DNA of 64,000 nt from Salarchaeum japonicum (GCF_020614395.1 NZ_CP085324.1:124001-188000); one strand, 5' to 3'; counted from the first letter of the stretch, positions 52,874 through 61,832 are shown. The notes: generated by a model from the letters alone, not told the origin. Numbers and translations are program-made.

Positions 52874-54004
52874 CTATTTCACTGTGAACAGGTCTCCGTC
52901 AGTAGTCAGCACGCCCACGGAGCCCTCCAGTCCCCTGATTCCCGCTATCTGTGACTCGAACGGAATCTCGTAGACAACGTCGCCGTCCAGCGTCATTACG
53001 ACGACGCTCTCTCTGTCCCCGCCCCTGCCCCCTGTGTATATCTGATTGTCGAATTTGAGGGCCTGCCAGCCAGATAGGTCTGCAGAGCGTGATTTCTCCT
53101 GTTCGATGCGGCCGCTTTCTCGGTCTATTTTGTAGAGGTAGCCACGCGATTCATCGGGATTCCCACCGACGACGTAACAGCTGTTCCGCGTTACAATCGG
53201 CGTAATCGCCCACTCCGTGGGAAGTGCGCGCTCCCATACGGTCCGCAACTCACTGTCGAATCGGAAGACAATGCCGTCCCCGACGACGTAGATTTCGCCA
53301 TCGACGATATGCGGGGCTGAGCCGTTCGTAAACGGGTCGTCTCCTCCGGTAGATCCAAGTGTTCGCTGGCGTTCGATATCGCCCGACTCCGGATTCAGCA
53401 TCGCAATCACTCCCTTTGAGTGGATTGCGATTACGGAGTTCTCAAGGACGTCCAAGCCAGCAACCCGCTGACTCTCTACGAGTGATGTTTTCCAGAGGAC
53501 CTCGCCCGTCTGTCGGTGGAGTGCGCAGACGCCGCCGGTGGACAGCCCGAAATAGACCGTATCGTCGGTGACGCGCGGCGGGCGTAGCGAGGACTGTGCT
53601 TTGAATCGGTCGGGGAGATCGATCGTCCACAGCTTCTCGCCGGTGAGCGTGTAGGCGACGGGTGCACGTCCGCCGATGAACACCTGCTGGTCGTCGACGA
53701 CCGGTCGCGTGGATTGCAGGGGGAGCTCGTGATCCCAGGTCGGGTACTCGACAATGTACGGTATCTCATCCGTCAGCGTCCCCGAAGAGAGGTCGACGCC
53801 GAGGAGCGTGCCCGCGTTCACTTCGTTAAGCCGGGAGCTACGGACTCGAATTGTGAAGTAGGCCGTCTCGTTCGTAATCGTCGGGCCAGCGATCACCGGC
53901 TCGTCTGCCGAATAGACGAGCGTTTTCGTATAGTCCGGGGAGAGACAACCGGCGAGCAGGAGTCCACTCGCACCCACGCCCGAGAGGAACTGCCTTCGAT
54001 TCAT
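52874..54004 (-). CDS. Tat lipoprotein with PQQ-type beta-propeller repeats
   Basis: Exported protein of 376 residues. The twin-arginine signal is NRRQFLSGVGASG and the lipobox ends at Cys19. The mature part contains about seven WD/PQQ-like repeats, seen as LTGEKLWTIDLP, QTGEVLWKTSLV, ESGDIERQRTLG and similar blocks, so it is a propeller facing the outside of the cell. It resembles BamB-like scaffolds and PQQ-repeat proteins of haloarchaea rather than a dehydrogenase, because no calcium/PQQ catalytic motif is visible. Base composition is clearly less GC-rich than its neighbours and codon use is looser, which suggests recent acquisition. Confidence 0.83.
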   Translation of the reverse strand: MNRRQFLSGVGASGLLLAGCLSPDYTKTLVYSADEPVIAGPTITNETAYFTIRVRSSRLNEVNAGTLLGVDLSSGTLTDEIPYIVEYPTWDHELPLQSTRPVVDDQQVFIGGRAPVAYTLTGEKLWTIDLPDRFKAQSSLRPPRVTDDTVYFGLSTGGVCALHRQTGEVLWKTSLVESQRVAGLDVLENSVIAIHSKGVIAMLNPESGDIERQRTLGSTGGDDPFTNGSAPHIVDGEIYVVGDGIVFRFDSELRTVWERALPTEWAITPIVTRNSCYVVGGNPDESRGYLYKIDRESGRIEQEKSRSADLSGWQALKFDNQIYTGGRGGDRESVVVMTLDGDVVYEIPFESQIAGIRGLEGSVGVLTTDGDLFTVK

Positions 54005-54008
54005 GGGT

Positions 54009-54025
54009 GTAAATATAATATTTAC
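54009..54025. repeat. AT-rich palindrome before the propeller lipoprotein
   Basis: GTAAATA-TAA-TATTTAC is a perfect 7+3+7 palindrome 5-21 bp upstream of the ATG at 54004. It lies between the start and a TTATC box at about -29, a position where a bound protein would block transcription. Confidence 0.5.
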
Positions 54026-54102
54026 TTGGAGATAAGTGTCTTTTCCCTAATCAGAAAGCACGCTCGTGTACGTACAGGTGTTGAAACCGCACCCCACTAT
54101 TC

Positions 54103-54116
54103 TATATCGCGATATA
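54103..54116. repeat. TATATCGCGATATA palindrome
   Basis: A perfect 14-bp palindrome in the AT-rich gap between the divergent lipoprotein and zinc-ribbon genes. A second short perfect palindrome, TGTACGTACA, lies at 54067-54076. Both may be regulatory sites; no owner can be named. Confidence 0.4.
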
Positions 54117-54173
54117 TGATTTATCGGGCGGTTGGCGGGTGCTTTTATCCCGGAGGGCGTCGATTCGCCGCCT

Positions 54174-54467
54174 ATGGCAGACGACTCCCCAGAAGTCGCG
54201 CTCGGCGCAACGATTTACGACGACGACGGCCGGAAACTCGGCACCGTTCGCGGGTTCGACGAGGACGGGTTCTACGTTACCACCCGCGACGGCGTCGAAT
54301 CGCTCTCCATCGAACACGAGCGCGCCGGCCACGAGTTCGGGGAGGCCGAACTCACCTGGCGCTGCTCGGACTGCGGCGAGATGGGCGACCTACACGACGG
54401 ACTCCCCGAGGAGTGTCCGTCCTGTGGTGCCGAAAAAGAACAGCTCTTCTACTGGACTGAGGACTAG
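54174..54467 (+). CDS. small protein with rubredoxin-like zinc ribbon
   Basis: Protein of 97 residues. Residues about 1-50 form a PRC-barrel-like beta domain (VALGATIYDDDGRKLGTV, then VESLSIEHER). The C-terminal part has CSDC and CPSC knuckles (near 64-67 and 81-84) spaced like a rubredoxin or rubrerythrin zinc ribbon. TTTTATC 26-32 bp upstream gives a leaderless start at 54174; an in-frame Met 14 codons earlier is less likely. Its stop overlaps the NifU-type gene by 4 bp. Confidence 0.75.
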   Translation: MADDSPEVALGATIYDDDGRKLGTVRGFDEDGFYVTTRDGVESLSIEHERAGHEFGEAELTWRCSDCGEMGDLHDGLPEECPSCGAEKEQLFYWTED

Positions 54468-54817
54468 AACGGGGCCTGCGGGCCTTCGTCGTCCTCGCCG
54501 TCCTCGGATGTTTCACCAGGGAACGAGGGACTCATCCCGCCGGTGTCGTGACCGCCGCCCATGCCGGTGTCGGCGTGGACTTCGTTGATTTCGGGAATCT
54601 CCTTCGTCATCCGGGACTTGATCGCCTGAATCGTCATCGGGCTGATGCCACAGCCGGAACACGCGCCGCCGAGCGCGATGCTGACCGTGCCGTTCTCTCG
54701 GTCGATGTTCTGGATGGCGTGGTTCCCGCCGTGCATCTGAATCTGAGGGAAGTTCCGGCGGAGGAAGTTGTTGATGCGCTCCTCCAGGTCGTCGCCGGAC
54801 TGGCTCTCGGTGCTCAT
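54464..54817 (-). CDS. NifU C-terminal-domain (Nfu-type) FeS scaffold
   Basis: Protein of 117 residues with the Nfu fold. The cluster ligands are C53 and C56 in GGACSGCGISPMT. The N-terminal block LEERINNFLRRNFPQIQMHG leads into DRENGTVSIALGG, as in bacterial and plant Nfu proteins. The C-terminal 30 residues are Gly/Asp/Glu-rich and probably disordered. It should pass FeS clusters to enzymes. It sits 38 bp from the next co-directional gene, so co-transcription is possible. Confidence 0.86.
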   Translation of the reverse strand: MSTESQSGDDLEERINNFLRRNFPQIQMHGGNHAIQNIDRENGTVSIALGGACSGCGISPMTIQAIKSRMTKEIPEINEVHADTGMGGGHDTGGMSPSFPGETSEDGEDDEGPQAPF

Positions 54818-54855
54818 ACTGGAGAACACGGTGTCTGGCGGCTTAAGTTCTTGGA

Positions 54856-55176
54856 CTACGCGAAATCGAACGTCGCGCGCAACTGCGTCTTCAACTCCTC
54901 CACGTACACGTCGAGCGTCTCCGCCGCCTTCTCGTCGCTCACGGGCACGCCCGTCAGGCGGTCGATGGGGTCGTCCGGCAGTTCGATCGAGAACTCGCCG
55001 TCGCCCTCGTAGTGCGGTTCGCTCTCGTTCAGTATCTGCTGGTCGATGGCGTGAATCAGCGTGGAGTCGTACGTCCCGTTCAGCTCGTTGAACGCCCGCT
55101 TGTACGCGGTCTGGAGCTGCGAGAAGTACTCCGTGTACTTCTCCTCCTCGAACTCCTCGGGCGTGAAGTCGCTCAT
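54856..55176 (-). CDS. haloarchaeal DUF5783-like protein
   Basis: Soluble acidic protein of 106 residues. The sequence (EKYTEYFSQLQTAYKRAF, then IDQQILNESEPHYEGDGEF) matches my recollection of the haloarchaeal DUF5783 family. It is alpha-helical in the first half. No catalytic motif or known function. It may share an operon with the Nfu gene 38 bp downstream. Confidence 0.7.
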   Translation of the reverse strand: MSDFTPEEFEEEKYTEYFSQLQTAYKRAFNELNGTYDSTLIHAIDQQILNESEPHYEGDGEFSIELPDDPIDRLTGVPVSDEKAAETLDVYVEELKTQLRATFDFA

Positions 55177-55303
55177 ACCCTTCCTCGGGGGAGTCGGGAG
55201 TAAAAACCGGCCGATTCACCGGCGATAAACCAAATAGGACGATACGGAATCGTGGCTGGCGGGTGACCGACACCGATTTGCCGGCGCTCCGCCACGTCCC
55301 GGT

Positions 55304-55516
55304 ATGCGCCTCCGTGACCGCCTCGTCACCGCCGCCGTCGTCACGCTGGTCGCGACGCTCTGCGGGTTCGTCGTCATGGGCACCACCAGAGGATTCGTCG
55401 GGTACAGAACCGCCCGCTTGCTCTCCGTGCCGTTCATCGCACTGGCCGCCGCGAGCGCCGTCTACGCCTTTTCGGTCTCCGTGCTCGTGTACGCGGGCGT
55501 GCTCGACTTAGGCTAA
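55304..55516 (+). CDS. small two-helix membrane protein (70 aa)
   Basis: Unrecognised protein with two hydrophobic segments (about 8-27 and 40-66) separated by a basic TTRGFVGYRTARL loop. The ATG at 55304 follows a CCCGGT context like many real starts here. It converges with the RecJ-like gene and overlaps its stop by 9 bp. Function is unknown. Confidence 0.6.
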   Translation: MRLRDRLVTAAVVTLVATLCGFVVMGTTRGFVGYRTARLLSVPFIALAAASAVYAFSVSVLVYAGVLDLG

Positions 55517-56917
55517 CTGCGCCGCGACCAACCGCCCGACCTCGGTCACGAACGCCTCGACGGCGTCGTCCGGGATGGTCGCGCCCGCGGCGACCGTGTG
55601 CCCGCCACCGTCACCGCCGACGGCGCGCGCGGCCTCTCCCATCACGACGGAGAGGTCGAGGCCGTCGTCCACGAGCCGACCCGTCCCCCTCGCCGACGCC
55701 TTCAGCTCCGTCTCGTTCTTCCGCGCGAGCGCGACGATGGGTTTGTCGTACCGCACGCCGTCCGCGCTCATCGCCATCCCCGCGACGATGCCGACGATGG
55801 TGTCCCTGATTTCGTCGCCCGCGTCGAACCACTGCACGTGCTCCTCCTGGGTGACGCCGTGTTCCTCGACCCAGCGAACGCCCGCGGAGAGGTTCCGCCG
55901 GTGCTCGGCGAGGAGGTCTCGGGCCTCCGCGAGCGCGCCGTCTCGGTCGCCGAGACACACCGCGAGCCCCACGTCCGCGCGCTCGTAGCGCGCCGTCGCG
56001 TTCAGGAGCGTGGAGAACTCGCTCGCGTCCCTGACTTCCGTTCCCAGTTCCTCCTCGGTGAGCGTGTACGTCGTTCCGACGAGGTCTTCGACGTCGTCCG
56101 TGCTGACGCCGTTGCGTATCGCGCGCCGGATGAGCGCGCTCGCGACCGTCTGCTTCTCCTCGACGGTGAGTTCGGCCCACGTCGGCCACTCGCCGCCCTG
56201 CTTCAGGTCGATGTCGAGGCCGGCGAGGAAGCGCACCGCGCCCTGCCGGTCGTTCGTGATTCCCGGGATGTGCACGTCGCTCGCGTACGCGAGGAGTTTC
56301 GGGAGGGGGCGGGTCTGGACGCCGTACACCGCGAGGCCGCGTGCGGTGTCGAGCACGCCCGCCTCCACGCCCTCCTTCGCGACGACGGTGTTCGCGCCGA
56401 CCAACTCCCCGCCCTCGGTCTGCATGTCGCCGACCGCGCCGACGACGGCGAGCGCCGCCAAGTCCCTGTTCTCGGGGCCGCCGAGCGCCCGCGCGAGCAC
56501 GTACGCCGCGCCAGCGCCCGAGAGCTCGCTCCCGCCGTCCACGCCCTCCAGGAGCGGGTTCAGGTGGTGTTCGATGTCGACGTCGGCGAGCTGGTGGTGG
56601 TCGGCCACGACGGGCGTGAAGTCGTACTCGACTATCTCGTCGAGCTGGCCGCTCCCGAAGTCCGTGAAGAGAACGGTGTCGTACTCGGTCGCGGCGATGT
56701 CCGCGATCTCCTCGGGGCCGAGCTGGTTCTCGAAGCGAGTCTCGTGGTCGATGCCCGCCCGCGAGAGGGCTTGGGACGCGACGCCGGCGCTCGTGAGGCC
56801 GTCGGCGTCGATGTGGGACGCGAGCAGCACCGCGTCCGCGTCGCGGAGCGCGTCCGCACACCGGCGTGCGCGCGCTTCGAGTTCCGGCACGGGAAAGGAC
56901 GCCGTCGTCTCACTCAT
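55508..56917 (-). CDS. RecJ/GAN-like DHH phosphoesterase
   Basis: DHH-family protein of 469 residues. Motif I appears as SHIDADGLTS near 34-43, motif II as LFTDFGSGQ near 83-91, and motif III as VADHHQLAD near 104-112, followed by the GA(G)A block near 135. The C-terminal DHHA1 domain ends with GDGGGHTVAAGATIP near 435-449. It is likely a single-stranded nucleic acid exonuclease; archaeal relatives include GAN, which works with the replisome, but this copy cannot be assigned to that complex from sequence. Confidence 0.85.
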   Translation of the reverse strand: MSETTASFPVPELEARARRCADALRDADAVLLASHIDADGLTSAGVASQALSRAGIDHETRFENQLGPEEIADIAATEYDTVLFTDFGSGQLDEIVEYDFTPVVADHHQLADVDIEHHLNPLLEGVDGGSELSGAGAAYVLARALGGPENRDLAALAVVGAVGDMQTEGGELVGANTVVAKEGVEAGVLDTARGLAVYGVQTRPLPKLLAYASDVHIPGITNDRQGAVRFLAGLDIDLKQGGEWPTWAELTVEEKQTVASALIRRAIRNGVSTDDVEDLVGTTYTLTEEELGTEVRDASEFSTLLNATARYERADVGLAVCLGDRDGALAEARDLLAEHRRNLSAGVRWVEEHGVTQEEHVQWFDAGDEIRDTIVGIVAGMAMSADGVRYDKPIVALARKNETELKASARGTGRLVDDGLDLSVVMGEAARAVGGDGGGHTVAAGATIPDDAVEAFVTEVGRLVAAQLA

Positions 56918-56956
56918 CGATACTCGCTAGGTCGCTCCCGGCTATAAACGTCCGCC

Positions 56957-57676
56957 CTACAGGTCGTCGAGCACCGCGTCCGCGAGCGCCTCGAAACTCG
57001 CCTCCGCGGGCACGACATCGACCTCGATACCGCGCTCCTCGGCGGTCTTCCGGGTCGGTTCGCCGATGGTGCCGACGACGGCGCGGTTCAATCCCTCGAT
57101 CGCCTGGGCGCGACAGCCGCGTTCGTCCGCGGCGTCGAGGAAGTGTTCGACGGTGAGACTCGACGTGAACAGCGCCGCGTCCAGGTCGCCCGCGGCCGCG
57201 CGCGCCGCCGACACGCCGCTCTCTCCCGGACGAGTGAGCCGGTAGAGCACGGTCTCGTGGACGTACGCGCCCGCCTCGGTGAGACCGTCGAGCAGCACGT
57301 CGCTCCCGTGGTCGGAGCGCGCGACTTCCACGCGCAACCCACCGACCCGGTCTCGCAGGACGTTCACGAGGCCGGTAGACGAGTACTCCCCGGGAACCAC
57401 GTCCACGCCGAACCCCTCCGTTTCTAGTGCAACCCGCGTCGATTCGCCGATCGCGCACACCCTCGCATCGCCGGGCGTCCAGCCCGCGTCCGCGACGAGC
57501 TCCGCGCCGGTCTTGCTCGTGAACACCACGTAGTCCGCGTCACCGCGGGGCGCGTTTCCCGTCGGCGCGACTTCGAGCATCGGGTCGAGCACGGGCGTCA
57601 CGCCCCGGGATTCGAGGTAGTCGCCGGCGCGCGCGAGCCGGCCGTCGTCGGGCCGGAAGACGGCGACTTCAGGCAT
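56957..57676 (-). CDS. hemD: uroporphyrinogen-III synthase
   Basis: Enzyme of 239 residues that closes hydroxymethylbilane to uroporphyrinogen III. The family has few invariant residues; here DYVVFTSKTGAELV near 47-60, TSSLTVEHFLD near 170-180 and VVGTIGEPTRKTAEERG near 198-214 match its typical blocks. It overlaps the cobA stop by 8 bp. The order hemL-hemC-cobA-hemD links glutamate-1-semialdehyde formation to siroheme and precorrin branches. Confidence 0.88.
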   Translation of the reverse strand: MPEVAVFRPDDGRLARAGDYLESRGVTPVLDPMLEVAPTGNAPRGDADYVVFTSKTGAELVADAGWTPGDARVCAIGESTRVALETEGFGVDVVPGEYSSTGLVNVLRDRVGGLRVEVARSDHGSDVLLDGLTEAGAYVHETVLYRLTRPGESGVSAARAAAGDLDAALFTSSLTVEHFLDAADERGCRAQAIEGLNRAVVGTIGEPTRKTAEERGIEVDVVPAEASFEALADAVLDDL

Positions 57677-58415
57677 CCAGCCACGCCTCCACGCGCTCGC
57701 GGACGCTCGCGACCTCGCCGATGACGGTCACGGCGGGCGGTTCGATGCCCGCCTCGTCGCGCACGTCCACGATGGTGTCGAGCGTGCCGGTCGCGACGCG
57801 CTGGCCGGGCCGCGTCCCCTTCTCCACGAGCGCGACGGGCGTCTCCGGACTCAGTCCCGCCTCGCGGAGCTCTCTGGTGTACTCGGGGAGTTTCCCGACG
57901 CCCATCAGCACGACGAGCGTGCCGCCGGTGGCGGCGAGCGCCTCCCAGTCCACGCTCGCCTCCTCCTTCGTCGGATCCTCGTGGCCGGTGACGAGCGTGA
58001 CGCTCGACACGAAGTCGCGGTGGGTCGCGGGAATCCCGGTCACCGCGGGCGCGGCGAGCGGGGAGGTGACGCCGGGCACGACCTCGAACGGAACCTCGTG
58101 GTCGGCGAGGAACTCCATCTCCTCGCCGCCCCGCCCGAACACGAACGGGTCGCCGCCCTTCAGCCGAACCACCTGCTTGCCCTCGCGCGCGAGTTCGACG
58201 AGCCGTTCGTTAATCTGGGACTGCGGCGTGCGCTCGCCGCCCGCGCGCTTCCCCACGTCCTCGCGCTTCTCCTCGGGGATGGTCTCCAGGATGTCGGGGC
58301 CGGGGAGCTTGTCGTGCAACACCACGTCGGCCTCGTCCAGCAGCCGCCGGGCCTTCACGGTGAGGAGTTCGGGGTCGCCCGGGCCGCTCCCGACCAGGTA
58401 CACGGTTCCGGTCAT
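57669..58415 (-). CDS. cobA: uroporphyrinogen-III C-methyltransferase (SUMT)
   Basis: SAM-dependent methyltransferase of 248 residues that makes precorrin-2. The SAM loop is VGSGPGDPELLTVKA (8-22), followed by LHDKLPGPDIL near 33-43 and RLKGGDPFVFGRGGEE near 83-98, all diagnostic. The single-domain size shows it is not fused to a siroheme synthase. It overlaps hemC by 4 bp (ATGA) and hemD by 8 bp. Precorrin-2 here can lead to siroheme, cobalamin or alternative heme. Confidence 0.94.
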   Translation of the reverse strand: MTGTVYLVGSGPGDPELLTVKARRLLDEADVVLHDKLPGPDILETIPEEKREDVGKRAGGERTPQSQINERLVELAREGKQVVRLKGGDPFVFGRGGEEMEFLADHEVPFEVVPGVTSPLAAPAVTGIPATHRDFVSSVTLVTGHEDPTKEEASVDWEALAATGGTLVVLMGVGKLPEYTRELREAGLSPETPVALVEKGTRPGQRVATGTLDTIVDVRDEAGIEPPAVTVIGEVASVRERVEAWLDA

Positions 58416-59530
58416 TCCCGGCGGGCCTCCGCGATGAGGTCGGCCGCGCCGCGTTCGCGGAGGTCGTTCGCGAACTCGCGGGCCTCGGGCGCGTAGTCGT
58501 CGATGTCGAGTTCGCGCGTCTCCACGACGGACTCGCTCCCGTCCTCGTTGAACACCTGGACGTGCGTGCGGACGACGCCGCCCTGGATGAACGCGTGCAC
58601 GCCGATGGGCGCGATACAGCCGCCGCCGAGCTCTTCGAGGACGACGCGTTCAGTCGTCGTCTCCACGCGCGAGCGCGGATGGTCGAGCGCGGTGTGCACC
58701 GCGTCCGCGACCTCGCCGTCGAGCGCCGTCACCGCGAGCGCGCCCTGCCCCGGCGCGGGCACGTGCTCGTCCGTCGGGAGGTCGGTGAGCGCCACGTCGT
58801 ACGCCAGCCCGCTCCGTTCGAGGCCGGCGCGCGCGAGCACGACGGCGTCGTACTCGGTCTCGACCTCGCGCTCCATCGCGGCGCGTTCGAGCTCGGAGAG
58901 CGAACTGAACCACTCCTCCACGTCCCGGTCGTACTCGCGCTCGTCGTCCTGATGGATGTCGTCGCCGTCGCGCTTCTGGTCGCGCGCCTCCGCGGACTGC
59001 TGTTCCTTCTCGTAGTCGAGGCGGCGCTCGTGTTCCGCCTGGAGCGCGGGCGCGAGCAGTTTCTCCAGCCGGGTGTCCACGTTCCCGCGAATCGGCTCCA
59101 CCGTGAGGTCGGGCCGCGCGTTCAACACCTGCGCCTTCCGCCGCAGGCTCGACGTCCCCACGGTCGCGCCCTCCGGCAGGTCGTCGAGGCTCTCGCCCTC
59201 GACGGTCGCGAGCACGTCGCCCGCGCTCGCGCGCCGCGGCACCGCCGCAGTCACCAGGTCGTCCGGCACGTCCGTCGGCACGTCCTTCATCGAGTGCACC
59301 GCCGCGTCCACCTCGCCCTCAAGAACGCGTTCGTCCAGCGCGCGCACGAACGCACCCGTCTTCCCGAGGTCCTGGATGCGCTCGTCCGTGATGCGGTCGC
59401 CCTCGGTCTCCACCTCCACGAGTTCCACCGTATACCGGCGGTCTTCGAGGGCGGCCTGCACCTCGGCCGCCTGCCGGCGCGCGAGCTGAGACCCCCGCGT
59501 CGCCAGCCGAATCGGCTCGCTCTTGTCCAT
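58412..59530 (-). CDS. hemC: hydroxymethylbilane synthase with acidic insertion
   Basis: Porphobilinogen deaminase of 372 residues. The start LATRGSQLARRQA near 9-21, the substrate arginines in TSSLRRKAQV near 126-135 and VDTRLEKL near 151-158, and the cofactor Cys305 in GGGCIAPIG are all present. Between VDTRLEKL and YDAVVLARAGLER, where the family normally has about half a dozen residues, about 65 acidic/Gln-rich residues are inserted (about 160-225). The insert looks like a charged coil. The rest is normal, so the enzyme should be active. Confidence 0.92.
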   Translation of the reverse strand: MDKSEPIRLATRGSQLARRQAAEVQAALEDRRYTVELVEVETEGDRITDERIQDLGKTGAFVRALDERVLEGEVDAAVHSMKDVPTDVPDDLVTAAVPRRASAGDVLATVEGESLDDLPEGATVGTSSLRRKAQVLNARPDLTVEPIRGNVDTRLEKLLAPALQAEHERRLDYEKEQQSAEARDQKRDGDDIHQDDEREYDRDVEEWFSSLSELERAAMEREVETEYDAVVLARAGLERSGLAYDVALTDLPTDEHVPAPGQGALAVTALDGEVADAVHTALDHPRSRVETTTERVVLEELGGGCIAPIGVHAFIQGGVVRTHVQVFNEDGSESVVETRELDIDDYAPEAREFANDLRERGAADLIAEARRE

Positions 59531-59569
59531 ACCGATACTGGGAGGGCGTCGTTGAAACCCCCTTCCCTT

Positions 59570-60835
59570 CTAGAGCGCGTCCGCGTACGCCTCGATAGTT
59601 CGCTCCACGTCCTCCTCCGTGTGGCCGGCCGCGACGAACTGGCTCTCGAACTGGTTCTGCGAGAGCATGATTCCGCGGTCCTGCATCTGCGGGCGGAACA
59701 CGCGGTTCCAGCGCTCCACGCTCGCGTCACCGACGTCCCCGCCGTTCCGCGGGCGTTCGCCGTCTCGCGTGAACACGACCTTGAACAGGCTGTCCGTCCC
59801 GACCACCGAGTACTGGGGGGCCTGGTCTTCGACCACGTCCTCCAGGCCGGATCTGAGTTGGTCGCCGAGCCCGTTCACGTGGTCGTACACGTCCTCCTCG
59901 GCGGCGTACCGGAGGGTTTCGAGGCCCGCGGCCATCGTCACCGGGTGCCCGGAGAACGTCCCCGCCTGGAACACGTCGCCCGACGGCGTGAACTCGTTCA
60001 TGATCTCCGTTTTCCCGCCGATTGCGCCGACCGGGAACCCGCCGCCGATTATCTTCCCGAACGTCGTGAGGTCGGGGTCGAAGCCGTACTTCCCCTGCGC
60101 GCACTGCAGACCGCCGACGCGGAAGCCCGTGATGACCTCGTCCCAGACGAGGAGCGCGCCGTGGTCGTCCGCCAGGTCGCGGAGGGTCTCGTGGTAGCCG
60201 GGTTCGGGTTCGACGATGCCCTTGTTCGCGAGAACCGGCTCCACGAGCACTGCGGCGATGTCGTCGCCGTGTTCCTCGAACACCTCGTGGGCGGCCTCCG
60301 GGTCGTTGAACGGCACGGGGAGCGTGTGCTCCGCGAACGACGCCGGAATCCCGGGCGAGGACGGTTCTCCCTGCCCCTCGACCAGCGTGGACTCCTGCGC
60401 GCCGTGGTAGCCGGACTCCATCACGACGACCTTCTCGCGGCCCGTGTAGCCGCGCGCGAGCCGGACGGCGGAGACGGTGGCTTCCGTCCCCGAGTTCACG
60501 AACCGCACCATCTCCACGGAGGGAACGTGGCGCGTCACGAACTCCGCGTGCTCGACTTCGAGTTCGGTCGGCATCCCGAACATCGGACCGTCCGCCGTCC
60601 GGGACTGAATCGCGGACGTGACGCGGTCGGGGAGGCTGTGCCCGAGCAGGAGCGGCCCCAGCCCCATCACCCAGTCCACGTAGCGGTTCCCGTCCGCGTC
60701 CACGACGTGGCCGTCCTCGCCCGACCGGACGAACGTCGGGTACGGCACGGGTGCGGCGCGCACCGAGGAGTTCACGCCGCCCGGGAGCGAGTCGAGCGCG
60801 CGGTCGTAGAGGTCGCGAGACGTATCGCGGTTCAT
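59570..60835 (-). CDS. hemL: glutamate-1-semialdehyde 2,1-aminomutase
   Basis: PLP enzyme of 421 residues that makes 5-aminolevulinate in the C5 route. The block [11 protein letters not shown] near 17-27, the NSGTEAT loop near 114-120 and the PLP lysine K261 in [15 protein letters not shown] are diagnostic for HemL against other class III aminotransferases. It precedes hemC with 39 bp between. The partner glutamyl-tRNA reductase gene is not in the window. Confidence 0.94.
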   Translation of the reverse strand: MNRDTSRDLYDRALDSLPGGVNSSVRAAPVPYPTFVRSGEDGHVVDADGNRYVDWVMGLGPLLLGHSLPDRVTSAIQSRTADGPMFGMPTELEVEHAEFVTRHVPSVEMVRFVNSGTEATVSAVRLARGYTGREKVVVMESGYHGAQESTLVEGQGEPSSPGIPASFAEHTLPVPFNDPEAAHEVFEEHGDDIAAVLVEPVLANKGIVEPEPGYHETLRDLADDHGALLVWDEVITGFRVGGLQCAQGKYGFDPDLTTFGKIIGGGFPVGAIGGKTEIMNEFTPSGDVFQAGTFSGHPVTMAAGLETLRYAAEEDVYDHVNGLGDQLRSGLEDVVEDQAPQYSVVGTDSLFKVVFTRDGERPRNGGDVGDASVERWNRVFRPQMQDRGIMLSQNQFESQFVAAGHTEEDVERTIEAYADAL

Positions 60836-60912
60836 ACCCGAAAGTTTGGGTCGGACTCGGGAAAAGGATTGACGCTCCGGGGTCGCGGCGACCCGCGCCG
60901 CCGCCCCCGGCG

Positions 60913-60918
60913 TTTATA
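60913..60918 (+). promoter_or_regulatory. TATA box of the VOC protein gene
   Basis: TTTATA, 24-29 bp before the ATG at 60942. It marks a leaderless promoter in the divergent hemL gap. Confidence 0.55.
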
Positions 60919-60941
60919 CGCTCGCTCGCGTCCGTCCGGGT

Positions 60942-61775
60942 ATGACTGACCGTCTCGACGGAGCGCGCGTCGGTCGCGTCGCGCTCGCCGTCACCGACCT
61001 CGACGCCGTCACCGCGTTCTACCGGGACGTCGTCGGCCTCGCGGTTCTCGACCGAACCACCGACGCCGCGACGCTCGGTGCCGGCGACACGCCTCTGCTC
61101 GAACTCCGCGCCGACGAGGGACTCCCGGAGCGCCCGCGCTCGGCCGCCGGCCTCTACCACGTCGCGTTCCGGTTCCCGTCCCGCGGCGCGCTCGCGGACG
61201 CCCTCGACCGCGTTCGCGACGACTGGCGGCTCGGCGGCGCGTCCGACCACGGCGTGAGCGAGGCGCTCTACCTCGCCGACCCCGAGGGCAACGGCGTCGA
61301 ACTCTACCGCGACCGCCCCCGCGAGACGTGGCCGGTCGCGGACGGTCGCGTGGCGATGACGACCGACCCGCTCGCCCTCGACGCCCTCGCCGCGGACGCC
61401 GACGGCGCGAGCGACGCACCGCCCGGAACCGACATGGGGCACGTCCACCTCGAACCAACCGACCTCGCGGCCGCCCGCGAGTTCTACGTGGACGCGCTCG
61501 GCCTCGCCGTCCGCCAGGAGTTCGGCGCGGACGCGCTGTTCGTCGCCAGCGGCGACTACCACCACCACGTCGGCCTCAACACGTGGCGGGGCCGCACCGC
61601 GCCCGCCGAGGGCCGCGGCCTCGACTGGTACGAACTCCTCGTCCCGACCGAGGCGGCGCTCGACGCGGCCGCAGACCGCCTCGTCGCCGCCGGCTACTCG
61701 GTCGAACGCACGCCGAACGGCCTCGCGGTCGCCGACCCGGACGGCATCACGCTCCGCCTCCGCGTCGCCGAGTAG
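60942..61775 (+). CDS. VOC-superfamily protein (glyoxalase/extradiol dioxygenase-like)
   Basis: Protein of 277 residues made of two glyoxalase-type beta-alpha-beta modules, about 8-125 and 163-275. Each begins with the typical lead (VGRVALAVTDLDAVTAFYRDV and MGHVHLEPTDLAAAREFYVD). Candidate metal ligands include His166 or so and HHHVGLNTWRG near 207-217, plus Glu in NGVELYRDR. Enzymes of this form include CatE-like catechol dioxygenases of Bacillus, but halophilic members are unstudied and the substrate is unknown. Confidence 0.82.
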   Translation: MTDRLDGARVGRVALAVTDLDAVTAFYRDVVGLAVLDRTTDAATLGAGDTPLLELRADEGLPERPRSAAGLYHVAFRFPSRGALADALDRVRDDWRLGGASDHGVSEALYLADPEGNGVELYRDRPRETWPVADGRVAMTTDPLALDALAADADGASDAPPGTDMGHVHLEPTDLAAAREFYVDALGLAVRQEFGADALFVASGDYHHHVGLNTWRGRTAPAEGRGLDWYELLVPTEAALDAAADRLVAAGYSVERTPNGLAVADPDGITLRLRVAE

Positions 61776-61796
61776 CGCCGCCGCTCACCGGCTGGA

Positions 61797-61832
61797 ACAG
61801 CGAAAAGTGGATGATGGATGGGAGTTCGCTGT
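61797..61832. terminator. inverted repeat between convergent genes
   Basis: ACAGCGAA and TTCGCTGT pair exactly around a 20-nt loop in the 90-bp gap between the VOC gene and the amt-PII gene. It is a candidate bidirectional 3'-end structure. Confidence 0.45.
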
